Shown here: positions 47,501 through 59,786 of the stretch, piece after piece | How the letters are laid out: each line of letters opens with the position of its first letter | How positions within the stretch are numbered: position 1 is the first letter of the stretch | Source of the DNA: Rotaria sp. Silwood1 | Taxonomy: Eukaryota; Rotifera; Eurotatoria; Philodinida; Philodinidae | Length of the DNA stretch: 64,000 bases | Reading direction: 5' to 3' | Assembly (NCBI GenBank): GCA_905250075.1 | Contig: CAJNOP010000234.1 | Coordinates: 193,723-257,722, forward strand | Made by a program: the position numbers and the translations under genes | The notes under the pieces: model-generated | What the model saw: only the letters and a program-made list of their open reading frames with translations | What the model was told of the DNA's origin: nothing | The model's database searches: none

Positions 47501-50452
47501 ATACAAAAGTAGTAGAATATATAAAGTAATGAAATTTAACAGTATAATTGCGTTTTTTGAAATATCAATCAATAAGATTGTTGATCAGGATATTGACAAG
47601 TATATAAATCTTGTTTTTAGAACCTGAGAAAATTGTAAAAAATTCCATTATCATGATGAAACATAATATATTTCAATAGTACCAACCAAAAAGAAAAAGT
47701 TCCATTAAGCTCATATGAATGAATTCTTTCATAGAGATATTTTTAGAAGACAATTAGGTACTATGAAATAGTATTTACGAAAAATCTATTAGAAATCATT
47801 ATAGAGATGAAAATATGAGATTTGTGGTTATTAATTATTTACGGACTGAGACCATATATGGCTTTGAAATCGGACTAACGGAAGAAACTTTTAGATATTT
47901 TAAAATTCGAATTTTTAACATAGGTTCTATTCCAATATGTATGTTAAGCATACAAACAATAGAATATACATATATTTAGCTCAAATCAGTTCGTCATTGT
48001 TCATCACATATTTGCTTTGTAAAGCTAATATCAGAAAGAAACATGTATTTAAATATTATCGTTTACAACTAATCTGTGAAATCTAAAAATCTTATAGAAT
48101 TTGTTCTGTTTTGATTTATCAACCAGCTAAATTTATTGCTTGAAACTTTTCATCTCTTATAAGTCGAATAACAAATAGAAAAGTAGGTCATTGTGTTATT
48201 GATTGCTTCGAGAAATGTCATAATTTATTACATTAACTTCCGTTCGTATATATTTTTTGAATGATTACTTATTGTACTTCATCAAAATGTATTTGTCGTT
48301 TCAACATAAACATAAATTCAGTACTTTTTCTACTTTTAACACAAGCAAAACACTTATTTGTATAATTCACATACACGTACACAGCATTGTGTAAGGATGA
48401 AAACAGTGTTTAAAGTAAAAAAAAGAGTACACGAAAATCTAACAGTTTCTTGGAAAACAAAAGTCAATCTTCAAAGGGTTAATTTTGTAAAAGACGATTT
48501 AAAAAAAAAAGAAACTATTGCCAGACATTCTAAAACAAAAATATCATTGTTCTTCATCTGTAACACATTGTTCATAAATGACTTTAGTTTTAGTGTTTAT
48601 CCGTTTTGTTTTTCTCTTTTCTGTATATTGAAATATAAACACAGACAATAGCAAATATAAGAGAGAACATTCTATAATCCATTAATACTTTTCTTCTTTT
48701 TTTCGGCATCAATGTTTTAATACACAGCATGATTCTAATTCTGATAAACATACTTAATCAACGACTATAATCAAGATAAGATTTATCGTATAACAAAAAC
48801 ATATCAAATATATTAAATATATTCAAAATAAATGACTCATATAAATATATGCACGTCTGTCTATATGTTAATCTTACAAATATTAGTTCAAATAAAATTC
48901 TATTACAATGTTTTTTGAGTCATAAAAATAACTTTGACATAAAACATGTTAGTATAGAAAAAAAAAGAGAAGTATTTCAACTTGATAGTTTTTTTTTTAC
49001 ATGTTTCATATTAAAAATGTTCAATATTAAGTATATTGGTAGGATATTAGAATCATAATTTTATATTGTTTGAAAATATATATTTCAAGATTTTTTTATT
49101 ATTGAACTATAGGTTAATCTTGACGAGTAGATAAATAGAGCTACTAAAAATTAATGGAATAATTATCTTTCAAACAAAAAAAGAAATGAAAGCTATCCAT
49201 TCCGAACAGGATATAGTACTTGTGAGAAAAATGCGAAAACAATGTACAAGTTTTCGATTCGAAAATGTTTTCACGAAAGAAAATTCTCAAATAATAAATC
49301 ATTTTTCAATTTGAACTATGTACAATTGATAGGATCTAGTAAGAAAATAAATATTCCTGAATGATTTGAATTAATGAATCTTTATTATTAAGATATTGAA
49401 TTTTCATCTAAACACTGTATTTACATAAAGATATCGATTAGATTAGCTTATAGAACAAAAATTCGAGAATATTTTTTTTTATTCTAATTATTGTAAAAAA
49501 AATATAGATAAATATTCATATTTTGGAAATACTTGACCAAGAAAAATTCTGAAATTTTTTCTACAAATTAATCTAATCAATACCTTTATGTAGAGAAAAC
49601 TTTAAGTCAAATTTCAAGTTGAAAACTAGAATATTTATCTATTCGAATCGACTCTATGAATTGAATATGATTGCGAATTTACAAACGATTTATTACCTAG
49701 GATTTTTTTCTTATCCGTCAATAGATGTTACTTTAGACTATACAAGACGGATCCTATAAATCCTAGTAGCTTGAGAATGCGTAGGGTGCGCTAGTCATCG
49801 AATACAAAAAACAAAACCGGAAAACCGTATCTCGTATTATCTGTGTAAATATCCAATCCTAATTAGAAAGCTTCATTGAGAATATCAACGTGTACAGTTC
49901 GAATTACAAAATTTTGTACTCCATTACTTCTAGAAGATACTTTTAAATATACGAAAAATAGTCAAATATATTCTCTAGAAACTTCCTATTCACTTCTTAT
50001 GTAAAACAATCAAATATTCTAGTCAATTTTAATTTCATAATACAAATTCAATTAAAAATTTTTATATTTGATCTTTCATTGAACATTTTTCTATATTCTA
50101 AAGAATTATTCGGTTTTGTTTTTTCATCAAGAAAAAAACAAAAACTGAATTTCTATGACATATGCAACCTTCATTTCTATTGGTGAATATATTCTACATT
50201 AGCTATGTATTCGTACCTTCATTATGATTCATATTCTAGATAGAGATACTAATCCTTTTATTTATTTCCCTATCAAATTCATAAAAAAAGTCAAAAAACA
50301 GCTGTTTTATTAATGTACCCTAAAATTATTATCTTCATAACATGACTTTAAAATAAATATTATCTTTTTCTTTTTTTTATTCTTTCATAGATATTTACTT
50401 TTAATATATATATATACATAACAAAAAAAAAAGAAATTTATATATATCTATA
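44581..50452. other. 5.9-kb AT-rich gene-poor stretch
   Basis: Very AT-rich, increasingly so from about 47000. Contains an (ATC)n run near 46684-46700 and many poly-A/T tracts. No coding segment with splice logic, no palindrome and no RNA gene noticed. The right end should contain the promoter of the MITF/TFE gene; a (TA)n tract lies at 50405-50417. Confidence 0.45.
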
Positions 50453-52798
50453 ATGTTCACCTCATCTGATCCAAATTTACCTGATTTGGATTTTGAACTT
50501 GTTGATGAAAGACAACAAAATACATATTTAAATGAATCAATAATTAAAGATCTATTATCATCACCAACATCAACATATCGAATTGTTAAACAAACGTAAA
50601 AAAAAGCAATTTACAATTATTTTAATATCTTTTTTTTTGTTTTATTTTCTATCTTTATTAGAACTCCAAATAAACGTAGTGGAATAAGTCAACTACGTAG
50701 ACAATTAGTAAAATTTTCCTTTTTAAAAATAAAACATAATCGTTTTTTTTTTTGTTTTGTTCTTCCTAGACTGATGAAAGTTCAAATAGACAACGAGCAT
50801 CACCAAATTCAATTGGTACAAATTTATCATCACAAACATCATCTATTTTAAATCGAGATAGTAATCCAATACGAATAAGTCATTCATCAAATGCAATACG
50901 AATGTCATCACCAGCAAATACAAAACAATTAGATTCTGTTACATATTTACTTAAACAAGCAATTGCACCAACACAATTTAGTCAGGTTAATGTTTTGTTT
51001 TTGTTTTTTTTGGTAAGTTGAAACTAATAAAATAGTTTTTATTTTTATTTTAGACTGTTCAAAGTCGTCTTGAAAATCCAACAAAATATCATCTTGAACA
51101 AATGTGTCGAAAACAAAGTTTAATTGGTGATGAACATTCTGTTATACAACATCTAGAAGAATCATCACCAGATAGTGAAATTACATCTGAAGTAATTTCA
51201 TTTTGTTTTTTTTTTTGTTAAAATGAACTCTATTTTATTTTTTTTTTGTAGATGGATGATCAACTTAATGATGATACAACATGCGGTAGTATTGAAAGTA
51301 ACACACGTAGTATTAGTATTACACCTCGAGTAAGGATTTTTTTATTAAAAAAAATTCTTTGCTCATAATAAAATTTTTTTTTTTTTTAGTTATCAACAAC
51401 AGTTACTGATGATCATATCGGTTCAGTATTTTTATCATCATCATTATCAAAAGATGGAGGTGATAGTAGTTCTCGTCATTCATCATCATGTCCAACAAAT
51501 ATATTGAGTGCTAAAGCAAAAATTGGTTTACCATTAACAGAAGATGAAATGCGTCTTGTTATACGTGATCGACAAAAAAAAGATAATCATAATATGAGTA
51601 TGAAAAAATAAAATAACAAATAATTTATATGTTTTTTATTTTTTAGTTGAACGTCGTCGTCGATTTAATATTAATGATCGTATTAAAGAACTTGGTACTT
51701 TATTACCAAAAGGGACTGAGTTGTAAGTGCCACTCAAGATAAATTTTTGTAATCTATGAAGAAGAGCATAGTTAGAGTTTTCTTAGCATTAAACATATCG
51801 ACTATTTTCTTATATGACATTCTTTTCAAATGGAGTGCTAATTATAACAACAAACTAAAAAAAAAAAGGATAGTCTTATTACTATTTATATATTGATGAT
51901 GTTTATTCAGTTGTTTTACATATCTATGAAAAGAAACAAAGATTCAATCAATATGAATATTAAATAAGAGAGATCAAAGATTGTAAGTGAAATGTTATAC
52001 GTTCAATTAATAAGTTCGAATGTTTTTTTCAGAAACACAAAAAAAAAAAAACACAGCAATATTTAACCTTTGAATAAAAGATCATCAACTAAAATAAAAA
52101 TATTCTCATCTATAAACACATCATTGATCAATAATTAACACAACATTGACATTTTAATTTTTTATTAAAAACAAAAAAAAAATTGTTCTTTTTTTTTTTT
52201 TTTTTAATAATTTTCTCAGAGATTCAAAACAAAATAAAGGTACTATATTACGTGCATCAGTTGATTATATTAAAATTTTACGTCGACAATATGAGAATGC
52301 TGGTTTAATTGAAGCAAAATATCAAATGCTTACAGAACAAAATATTGTATTACAAGAACGAATTAAAGTTAGTTTTTAAAAATTAAATATCTTTTTTTTT
52401 TTTCAAAATATTTTTCTTAAACTTTTATATAGGAATTAGAAAAAAAATGTTTAGCAGCTGGTATACCAATAAATTCATCAACAACAATAAAAAGTTCACC
52501 AGCTATAGCAGTTGTTAATACAAATGTAATTAAATTAGAACCATCATCATTATCATCATCATTAAATAATAATCCATTAGTACCACCATCAACACCTATA
52601 TTTGCAACATTTGATACACTTCCACCACTTGATTCACTTTCATCATTTGGTATTGTTGATGAAGATAGTAATGATACAAATAGTGTTGTTGGAAATACTT
52701 CAAATGATCCATTATCACCATTTACACATGATCCATTTTTATCTTCGACATCATTTGGTTTTGATAATGAAATGGATATTGGAGGAGGTTTTTCATAA
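50453..52798 (+). CDS. MITF/TFE-family bHLH-leucine zipper transcription factor
   Basis: Nuclear regulator of lysosome, autophagy and pigment-type gene programmes that binds E-box/CLEAR sites as a dimer. Nine exons; start [19 protein letters not shown] at 50453, stop 52796-52798; about 480 residues. Exon 4 opens with [12 protein letters not shown], a motif specific to this family. The basic-helix region [33 protein letters not shown] is nearly identical to vertebrate MITF/TFEB and is split by a 49-nt intron after DNHNM. A second, unusually long intron (about 51725-52219) falls in the HLH loop ([18 protein letters not shown]). Helix 2 is followed by a zipper with heptad hydrophobics ([28 protein letters not shown]). 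The C-terminal part is Ser/Asn/Asp-rich and acidic, a likely activation domain. The N-terminal Rag-binding helix of long TFEB/MITF isoforms is not seen. Confidence 0.93.
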
Positions 52799-53100
52799 AA
52801 TCTCTTCATTATATTTTTGTTTGCTCAATATCTATTTGTTTTTCTCTTGTATATACCTATGTTTAATGTTTACAATAGAAACAAAAACAAAAAAAAAACG
52901 TATATGAGAACAACTTGCTACTACTTCAAAACAGTACTTTTGTGAATATGTATATTTGGTGCTAGCAAGCATAATTTTTGTTCTCGATGTTTTTTTTGTT
53001 TTGCTATTCTGTTCTTTTTGTAGACATTATTTACTCCCTGCACGCATCTATTTCATCTGTGTGATATGCCCTTGTATTTAAACTAAAAATGTATTCATTT

Positions 53101-53133
<33 letters not shown>

Positions 53134-54834
53134 GAGTGTGTTTTGTATAGTGTATATTTTTTATTCGTGTATATATGATCGAACAGTTCTGTTGTCATCA
53201 TCTATTTATTCTACTTATTTTACTGTGAAATAAACGAAAAAAACACTCTGTTCATGCATGACATTAGATACCACAAAAAAAAAATATTTTATTTTTTTTT
53301 GTAGTATGTAACATTTGAAGTGATTTACATGAATTTAACAAATGATACTAGAGCTCTTCAAAAAACAAAAAAAATTATTGCTTCATTTTTTCATTGAGTA
53401 AAGCATTTTTTTTTTGTTTTGGAACAATCAACAAAACAGATATTAATATCTGTTTCTAATAAATATATTTAAAAAATTATTTTATTTTCTTATTGTTATC
53501 ATTTGAATTAAATTACGGCAAAGTTTTTTTTGTAAATTAATCATATTTATTCTATTAAATATTATTAATTTTTTTGACTTCTATAAAATTCATTATTTAA
53601 TTATGGATAAATCATATAGAAAATATAATGGCATTGTTTAATATTAATGTACCTATTTGTACTTTTAGAAGGTCAAGGCCATAAAATATGTGACGTATTT
53701 ATATCGATTATACCATACATTTTTGCGCAATTACTATGTCATATGTTTTTATGAAACGATGTCATTACAATACGATAAGTTGTGTATCTTTCATAACTAG
53801 AGCAATGTTATAACATTTATGAAAAAACTAAACATGAAAAATAAAATTACAATAGAGAATATAGAAAGATAAATCAAAAAAAAATAGAAAAGATTAAGAG
53901 ATTAATTTGCTTTTACTGTAAACATTACAATAGTTTTTAACTTTTTTTGTTTTTTTTAGAAAGAACTTTCAATATAGATTCTATATAAATGTTCGTAATC
54001 TTTCTAAACAATAAAAAAAAATGAATTGATATTCGTCTAGAATATTTTACATTATCAGTTTGATTAATATTAATATCAATCTAATATTTATCTTGAAGTA
54101 TTTGTTGATTTAATTTTTATTTTATCTATTTCTTTATTTGATGTCACTCAATGAGCATCTTATCAAATAATACAATTATATTTTGTCATTCAATACGATT
54201 TTATCAACAGAACAGCCTTGACGTCAAAATTCGATTAACTCTAATAAATGCGAGAGTTTTGTTTTTTTCGTATTAATTTGAATCTCTTGAAGACAAATAC
54301 AAAACATATTGATTCAACTTAATTAGTTTATTATTCAATTTTTCTATAAAATATAAACAAAAACTAAATATTAAAATTAGATAATGTTTGATTATGATCG
54401 TATCAAATTAAAACTATAGAATATACAATGATGCTCAAAATTAATCATACATTAAAATCTTTCATATTGTATTACTTATATATCAAGATAGTTTTTACTC
54501 TGTATTTATTTCTTTTCAACAAAAAGATACATTTAGAAAATATTTCTTACTTTTTAGTATTTTGTAGTCTTGAAAACAGAGTTATATTTTGCCGAAAATC
54601 ACATGTTGAAACTTCCTTAGAATCCACCTATTAGAAGTGTAAATTCAGTATAAACTAAAGATTTTGTACACTGAAATTTTAAAGTTACATATCTGAACTG
54701 GTTTTAATCGGCTGTCAGAAACACTTGTAATGACTGTAGTTTTAATTTATGTTTTCATTTCATTTTGTTATGAAAATTTTTATCAATTGCTACTTCATGC
54801 AACTATGACAATATCTATTGTCCATTTCAGAGTT
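52799..54834. other. 3' flank of the MITF/TFE gene, no gene seen
   Basis: Presumed 3' untranslated region followed by AT-rich sequence. A (TTA)n microsatellite occupies about 53102-53132. No further coding region supported. Confidence 0.45.
53102..53132. repeat. (TTA)n microsatellite
   Basis: About ten uninterrupted TTA/ATT units in the 3' flank of the MITF/TFE gene. Confidence 0.85.
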
Positions 54835-55385
54835 AAATGGTCGTGGGCAAATTTTGAATAATTTTTGGTAGGAATGAGATAGAGATCTGTAATTTTCACC
54901 GTTGGAAAGAGTAGATGAAGATGCATCGAATTATATATAGAAAGATTTTTCTAACTACTTTCATAAAGGTTTAGTCAAATGTTTTCAAAGAATTGCTTTT
55001 TTTTTCTATGTGAAAAAAAGTAGTTCTTCTATCAAAATACTACAAAAATTTACATTTTTCGATTATTTTGTTGACAAAAATCAGGTGGTAAATTGTGTTC
55101 CGATATCATACTGGTAGTAGTTAGGAACAGCGTCTTGATATAGTTTTCTAGGCCTTCCTTTGATGACTTTAGCGCACTCCTGAAAACCAATAAATTAATA
55201 TCGAAACCATGAGAAGCATGCTGTTTTTCTTGAAGCTTTATGTAAAACCTATTGTAAAGTAGCTATAGAAATATTTTTATATATAATTCGATGCGTCTTC
55301 ATCTGCTCTATCCAACGGTGAAAATCGCAGATCTCTATCTCATTCCTACCAAAATTTATTCAAAAATTGAACTTTCTATCAATAG
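54835..55385. mobile_element. Foldback MITE-like element between the TFE and C2-PDZ genes
   Basis: Left arm TTTTTGGTAGGAATGAGATA, GAGATCTGTAATTTTCACCG, TTGGAAAGAGTAGATGAAGA (about 54872-54932) recurs inverted at about 55285-55352 (TATCCAACGGTGAAAATCGC, AGATCTCTATCTCATTCCTA). The centre (55020-55190) is not palindromic. Ends and target duplication are not clear. It lies about 130 bases beyond the stop codon of the C2-PDZ gene. Confidence 0.7.
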
Positions 55386-55516
55386 GCGTAGTCTTATATT
55401 CAATTGATTCTATGCCTTGAAAATTTATTTTTGCAATATAATAATAAAAAAATCGAACACAAACAATAGATTTTCTATATAATATATTCAAACAAAAAAA
55501 AAAAACTTATCACTAA

Positions 55517-56678
55517 TTAAACAAATGTATTCGTTGGTGAACCTTTTACAGCAAGCATTGATGAATTACTTATTGGAAAAAATGGTTTTTCTGTATTTAT
55601 TGTTGTCTGTTGAATAAATGATTTTGGTTCAATATAATGTCCTAATTGTGCTAAATCAACAAATTGTCGATTTGATGATCGAAAACAAGTTCTTTTATAA
55701 TATGGTATAGATGAATCACTATATGTTGATGAATCTTCAGTTGATGATAACAATGAAAAAAATTCATGATTTAATGATACATTTGGATAACGATGAATAT
55801 CTAATATAATTGAATGTTTTACATGTCTAATTATATTTGATATAGTTCTTTGTTGAGCACGTGAAACATTTTGACCATTAATTTTAACAATATAATCACC
55901 TGATTTAAGTCCACATTGATCAGCTGAACTATTTTCACTAATTTTTTCAATAAATGTTGGACTATCACCAATAATAGTAAAACCAAATGAATTATTTTTA
56001 CTACGTGAAATTATAAACTAAAGAAAAAACAACAATAATAATAATAATAATAATTAAATTTTACACATACTTGATGTTCTTCTAAATTTACAATATTACG
56101 ATTTATTTTTGTTATTTGTTTTTCATTATTATGATTAGATATTTGTTTATGACATAATTTACCAATATCTTCAGGTAATAAATAAAACCAACCATGAATC
56201 TTAATAAATAATAATTAAATTATAATAATATAAATATAAATTAATTTATACTTTTTGTTTTTTTAATGTATTTCTTATTCCAAATGATAAACAACCATGA
56301 AATATTATTTTTTGATTTTTTTCTTCTTGTTCAGAATTATAAACAAAAAAACATAAACGTTTATGTATATCATCATTATTAATTTCAAATGTAAATTTTT
56401 CATTAAATATTCCTGAATGATTTATATTTGGTATAGTACGTGTATGACATTGTAATGGTTTTTGATCAGGTATAAGTGTTAATTTAATAAAAATATTTGA
56501 TAAATATGAATAAATATTTTTAACTTTTAAAACTAAAGGGATATTTTTTTTTGTTTCTTGAGAGAAAAAGAAAAATAATAAGATATTTTAATTTACCTTT
56601 TAATGTTAAATGATTATCTGATGTGATAAGACTTAATTGAATTATTCCTAATGTTGTTAATCGTTTTTGTTTATTCAT
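55517..56678 (-). CDS. C2-PDZ protein resembling the N-terminal half of RGS3
   Basis: Probable G-protein-signalling scaffold. From the N-terminus: a C2 domain in two exons (IIQLSLITSDNHLTLKVL, FIKLTLIPDQKPLQCHTRTI, GIFNEKFTFEI, HKRLCFFVYN, then IFHGCLSFGIRNTL). Next comes HGWFYLLPEDIGKLCHK, and a PDZ domain (NSFGFTIIGDSPTFIEKISE, ADQCGLKSGDYIVKINGQNV, HSIILDIHRYP), and a Ser-rich tail to the stop at 55517-55519. The C2, then GW(F/Y)xLL-E-x-G, then PDZ order is that of long RGS3 isoforms. The PDZ carboxylate loop reads SFGFTI. No RGS domain follows before the stop. The start is uncertain: 56678 (MNKQKRLTTLG) is the first in-frame ATG I trust; a 5' exon at about 56970 ending ATG|GTGAGT is possible, but I could not join it in frame. 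Confidence 0.75.
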
Positions 56679-57654
56679 ATTAAAATTAATTTTTTGTTTT
56701 GTTATTGCTAATCGAGAATATTCTTCTGAATATTAATAAAATTCGGTGAATCAAATAAATTTTCTTGTCGATTAATATCACTTTATGGTGTATAAGTCAT
56801 TGTATTTCTAAAGAATTGGATAAAAAAAAAATCATGTGAAAAAATGCTAACACTTGATAAAAGAAGAGAAAATAACAAGCTTTTGTTTTTGTTATTTCTC
56901 ACCTACTTATACAATTGATTTTGTATATGCACAAAAAAACAAAATTAAATAAGTCTTAATAGACACTCACCATTATAGTTATTCAATTGAAAATGATTAT
57001 CTTTTTATTTCAATAGAACGAAAAAAAGAAATGATTGAACTTCATATCTTTTCTTCGGTCAACGAAAAAAACAGAAAATAGCCAATCGTTGTTGTTTTGC
57101 CGTTTTTATTTTTTAGATTGATGATGATTTAGATCAATTATGTAAATGGATTTGAATGTTTATTATATGTAATGATGGGTGAAGTAGTGAATGAGATGGA
57201 ATGTTTAACAGACAAATGTTAATGAAAAATAAATTTTCTCACGAATAACATCTTTTTCAGATTAACAAAAGTGATAATTATATGAATGATACTATATGTT
57301 TAAGCAAAAAGAAAGAAAAAAAAAAGAAGATAGATACGTTATATTTATATATTATTGATGATGAAATCAAAGAATATGCGAGATATGGAATTAAAAGATA
57401 AACATGTCAACGTATGATGATGTATATCTAAGTAGTTCCTGCTGAGAATGATATGAAAAGCATTCAATCTATTGGACATGTTACTAAATAGAAATTTTCA
57501 ACAATTACAGATTAACGATGTAACTAGGAAAATAAAAGTTATAAGTGAGACAAGGCTCAATGAAGGAATCACTTCAAGTGTACTGAAGTATTTAGTAAAA
57601 ATGAGTTTTAATTTAGAAAAATTTTTTATATTAGTGTAAATACTAATTTGAATC
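56679..57654. other. Upstream region of the C2-PDZ gene
   Basis: May contain 5' exons (a candidate donor ATG|GTGAGTG at about 56970 on the minus strand, a candidate acceptor near 56808). Otherwise no supported coding sequence; poly-A runs near 57310-57330. Confidence 0.4.
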
Positions 57655-58262
57655 GCTTTTTTGAGTCGGGATTATGTGCATCGTGTAGTGTTTATTGAGC
57701 TATGAATGTTCTGAAAAGAGTTCGAACCCATAGCTTATTACTAATAAGAAGATACTGCATTTTTACGATATTTTTTAGCAGAATGCCATGGTCTTCCTCA
57801 GGAATATCAGGAAAACTGATTTTCAAATTTTGACTTGAAACTTTGCAACGATATAAGCCTTAATGAAAATGGTTTATGATGAAAGCTTCAGATCTTTTGA
57901 TTGTTTCTATCCTGAAATAAGAACATCGAATCTGCCTGTGTGTACGAGCGATATAAAAGACACGCTTTTACCATAGTCGTATTTCAGGATCGAAACAACC
58001 AAAAGATATGAAACTTTCACCATAAACTATTCTCATTAAGGCCTATATCTGTACAAAGTTTCAAGTTGAAATTTGCAAATCAATTTTTCTGATACACCTA
58101 ATGGAGACCATAGCATTCTGTTAAAAAATACTGTAAAAATACAGTATCTTTTTAGCAATAAGCTATGAGCCCCAACTCTTCAGAATATTCATAGCTCAAT
58201 AGGCACTACACGATGCACATAGTCTCGACTCAAAATCAATTAATCACTTCGGGTTCCTCCCT
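57655..58262. mobile_element. Long palindromic MITE-like element (ACGAGG family)
   Basis: Left arm TTTTGAGTCGGGATTATGTG, CATCGTGTAGTG, ATTGAGCTATGAAT, then a CATGGTCTTCC segment. These recur inverted on the right, ending AATTAATCACTTCGGG and CCTCCCTCGTTAG near 58262. Arms of about 280 bases meet near 57955. The outermost left bases seem truncated or diverged. Related sequence is found at 29232-29412 and 31226-31735, and the same end motif at 32112-32735. Confidence 0.75.
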
Positions 58263-58396
58263 CGTTAGTTACCCTAAAACTCATTCTATTATACTATTAA
58301 TTTCTTGTTGTTCTTTAGAATCTATGATTAATTTTATCTAACATAGTATTTCAAATAAAAGTAGTCTATGATCTTCACTTATTTTACTCTAAATCA

Positions 58397-59023
58397 GAGT
58401 ATAGTGACGGACAAAATTTTAGAGCACATTTTATTTTATGAATTATTTCGCTCAAAATAATTTTGTTGTGGAAATTGTTTTTTGATAATGTCATCTTAAA
58501 GAGCGTAAAATTCTGAACAAAATGAGAGGATTGCTGCGTTTTTTACGACCTTCTCTTCAGAACTTAGAAGCATCACAAAACACGAAAAACTGCATCTTTT
58601 AACCAATATTCAGCGATGTTTTGATAAAATTCACTTTTTTCGTGTCTTGTGATGCCTGTAACTTTTGAAGAGAAGGTCGTAAAAAAAATGCAGCAACTCC
58701 ACATTTTGTTCAGAATTTTACACTCTTTAAGATGGCATTATCAAAAAACAATTTCCACAACGTTTTCAAAGACCTTAAAAATACGGTTTTCAGTTTTTTT
58801 TTTAGAAACATTGCCACCATAATCTATCGATGAAATCCTGGTATATAATATGTTAAATAGAGCTCTTCATTGACTATTCAAATCACTAATTGGATTTCTT
58901 CAAAAAAATCATTTTGAGCAAAATAATTCATAAAATAAACTGTACTCTTTATATATGTAACCCTGTTTAAATCATCAAAAAGTATACTTTCAATTTCTTC
59001 ATTTCATGTCCGTCTGAATACTC
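58397..59023. mobile_element. Palindromic Tc1-like MITE
   Basis: The left end GAGTATAGTGACGGACAAAA pairs with the right end at about 59005-59023 (reverse complement GAGTATTCAGACGGACATGA). Internal arms match well: TTATTTTATGAATTATTTCG, AATTGTTTTTTGATAATG and ACGACCTTCTCTTCA recur inverted (58430-58560 against 58665-58940). The GTGACGGACAAAATTTTAGA end resembles Tc1-type termini. No clear target duplication. No coding capacity. Confidence 0.68.
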
Positions 59024-59786
59024 ATAGTGTAATCTATATTATCTATAACTAATCATGAATAATAGATTATCTTGTATTGACTTATCTCTCGACATATATC
59101 AAGTTTACTGTTGAACAAATTCGATTGATATTCTTATGTGTCATCAGAGAAAAGAAAAAGCAAAGGAGGATTATATTGTTTGATCTGTTCGTTTACTTAT
59201 TATTCTTCTTGTGTTCTTTTTTTTCGTTATATTTATTCAGAAAAACAAATCAACAAGTTTTCTTTTTTTTTTTTGTCAACTTTCTCCTAATTAATCCATA
59301 AACTTGAAACTAAAGTATAACATGTTCGAATTTCAAAAAAAACAAAAAAATAACAAAATCAAAGCTTTATAAGTAGAAATTATTAAATGAAATAAATAAT
59401 AACAATAATTTCTCATGTTTCTTTTATTTTGTTGATTGACTTTATCATCGTTGTGTTAGAATTTTTTTCTAATAGTTATTTTGTTTTTTTCTTTTTCGTT
59501 CTCATATAAGAATGAACTGAAAAAAAGAACGTGCTCATTTAGCATCTGATTGTAGACCGGATAATGACAAAGAATGTACGCCAGAATAAAATAAGACCAA
59601 AAAAAAATCATCATTGAATGTAGCCGAATAAGTTGGACATAAATAGGGATTGATGGATAACATGAGTAATAACGAGAAAAATCTTAACAGACATACAAAG
59701 AAGAAAAAAAAAATGACAATGAGAAACAGAATATGCAAACACACACAAAAGGATAGAATAGTCTAGGTTTTTATTAAATTTAAAAG

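Noticed and set aside
52417..52809. 130-residue minus-strand protein opposite the TFE gene
   Set aside because: Antisense of the final TFE exon; the Ser/Asp-rich text is a mirror of the coding strand.
59077..59744. Short hydrophobic open frames on both strands
   Set aside because: Translations of poly-T/poly-A tracts (runs of Phe/Leu), not genes.
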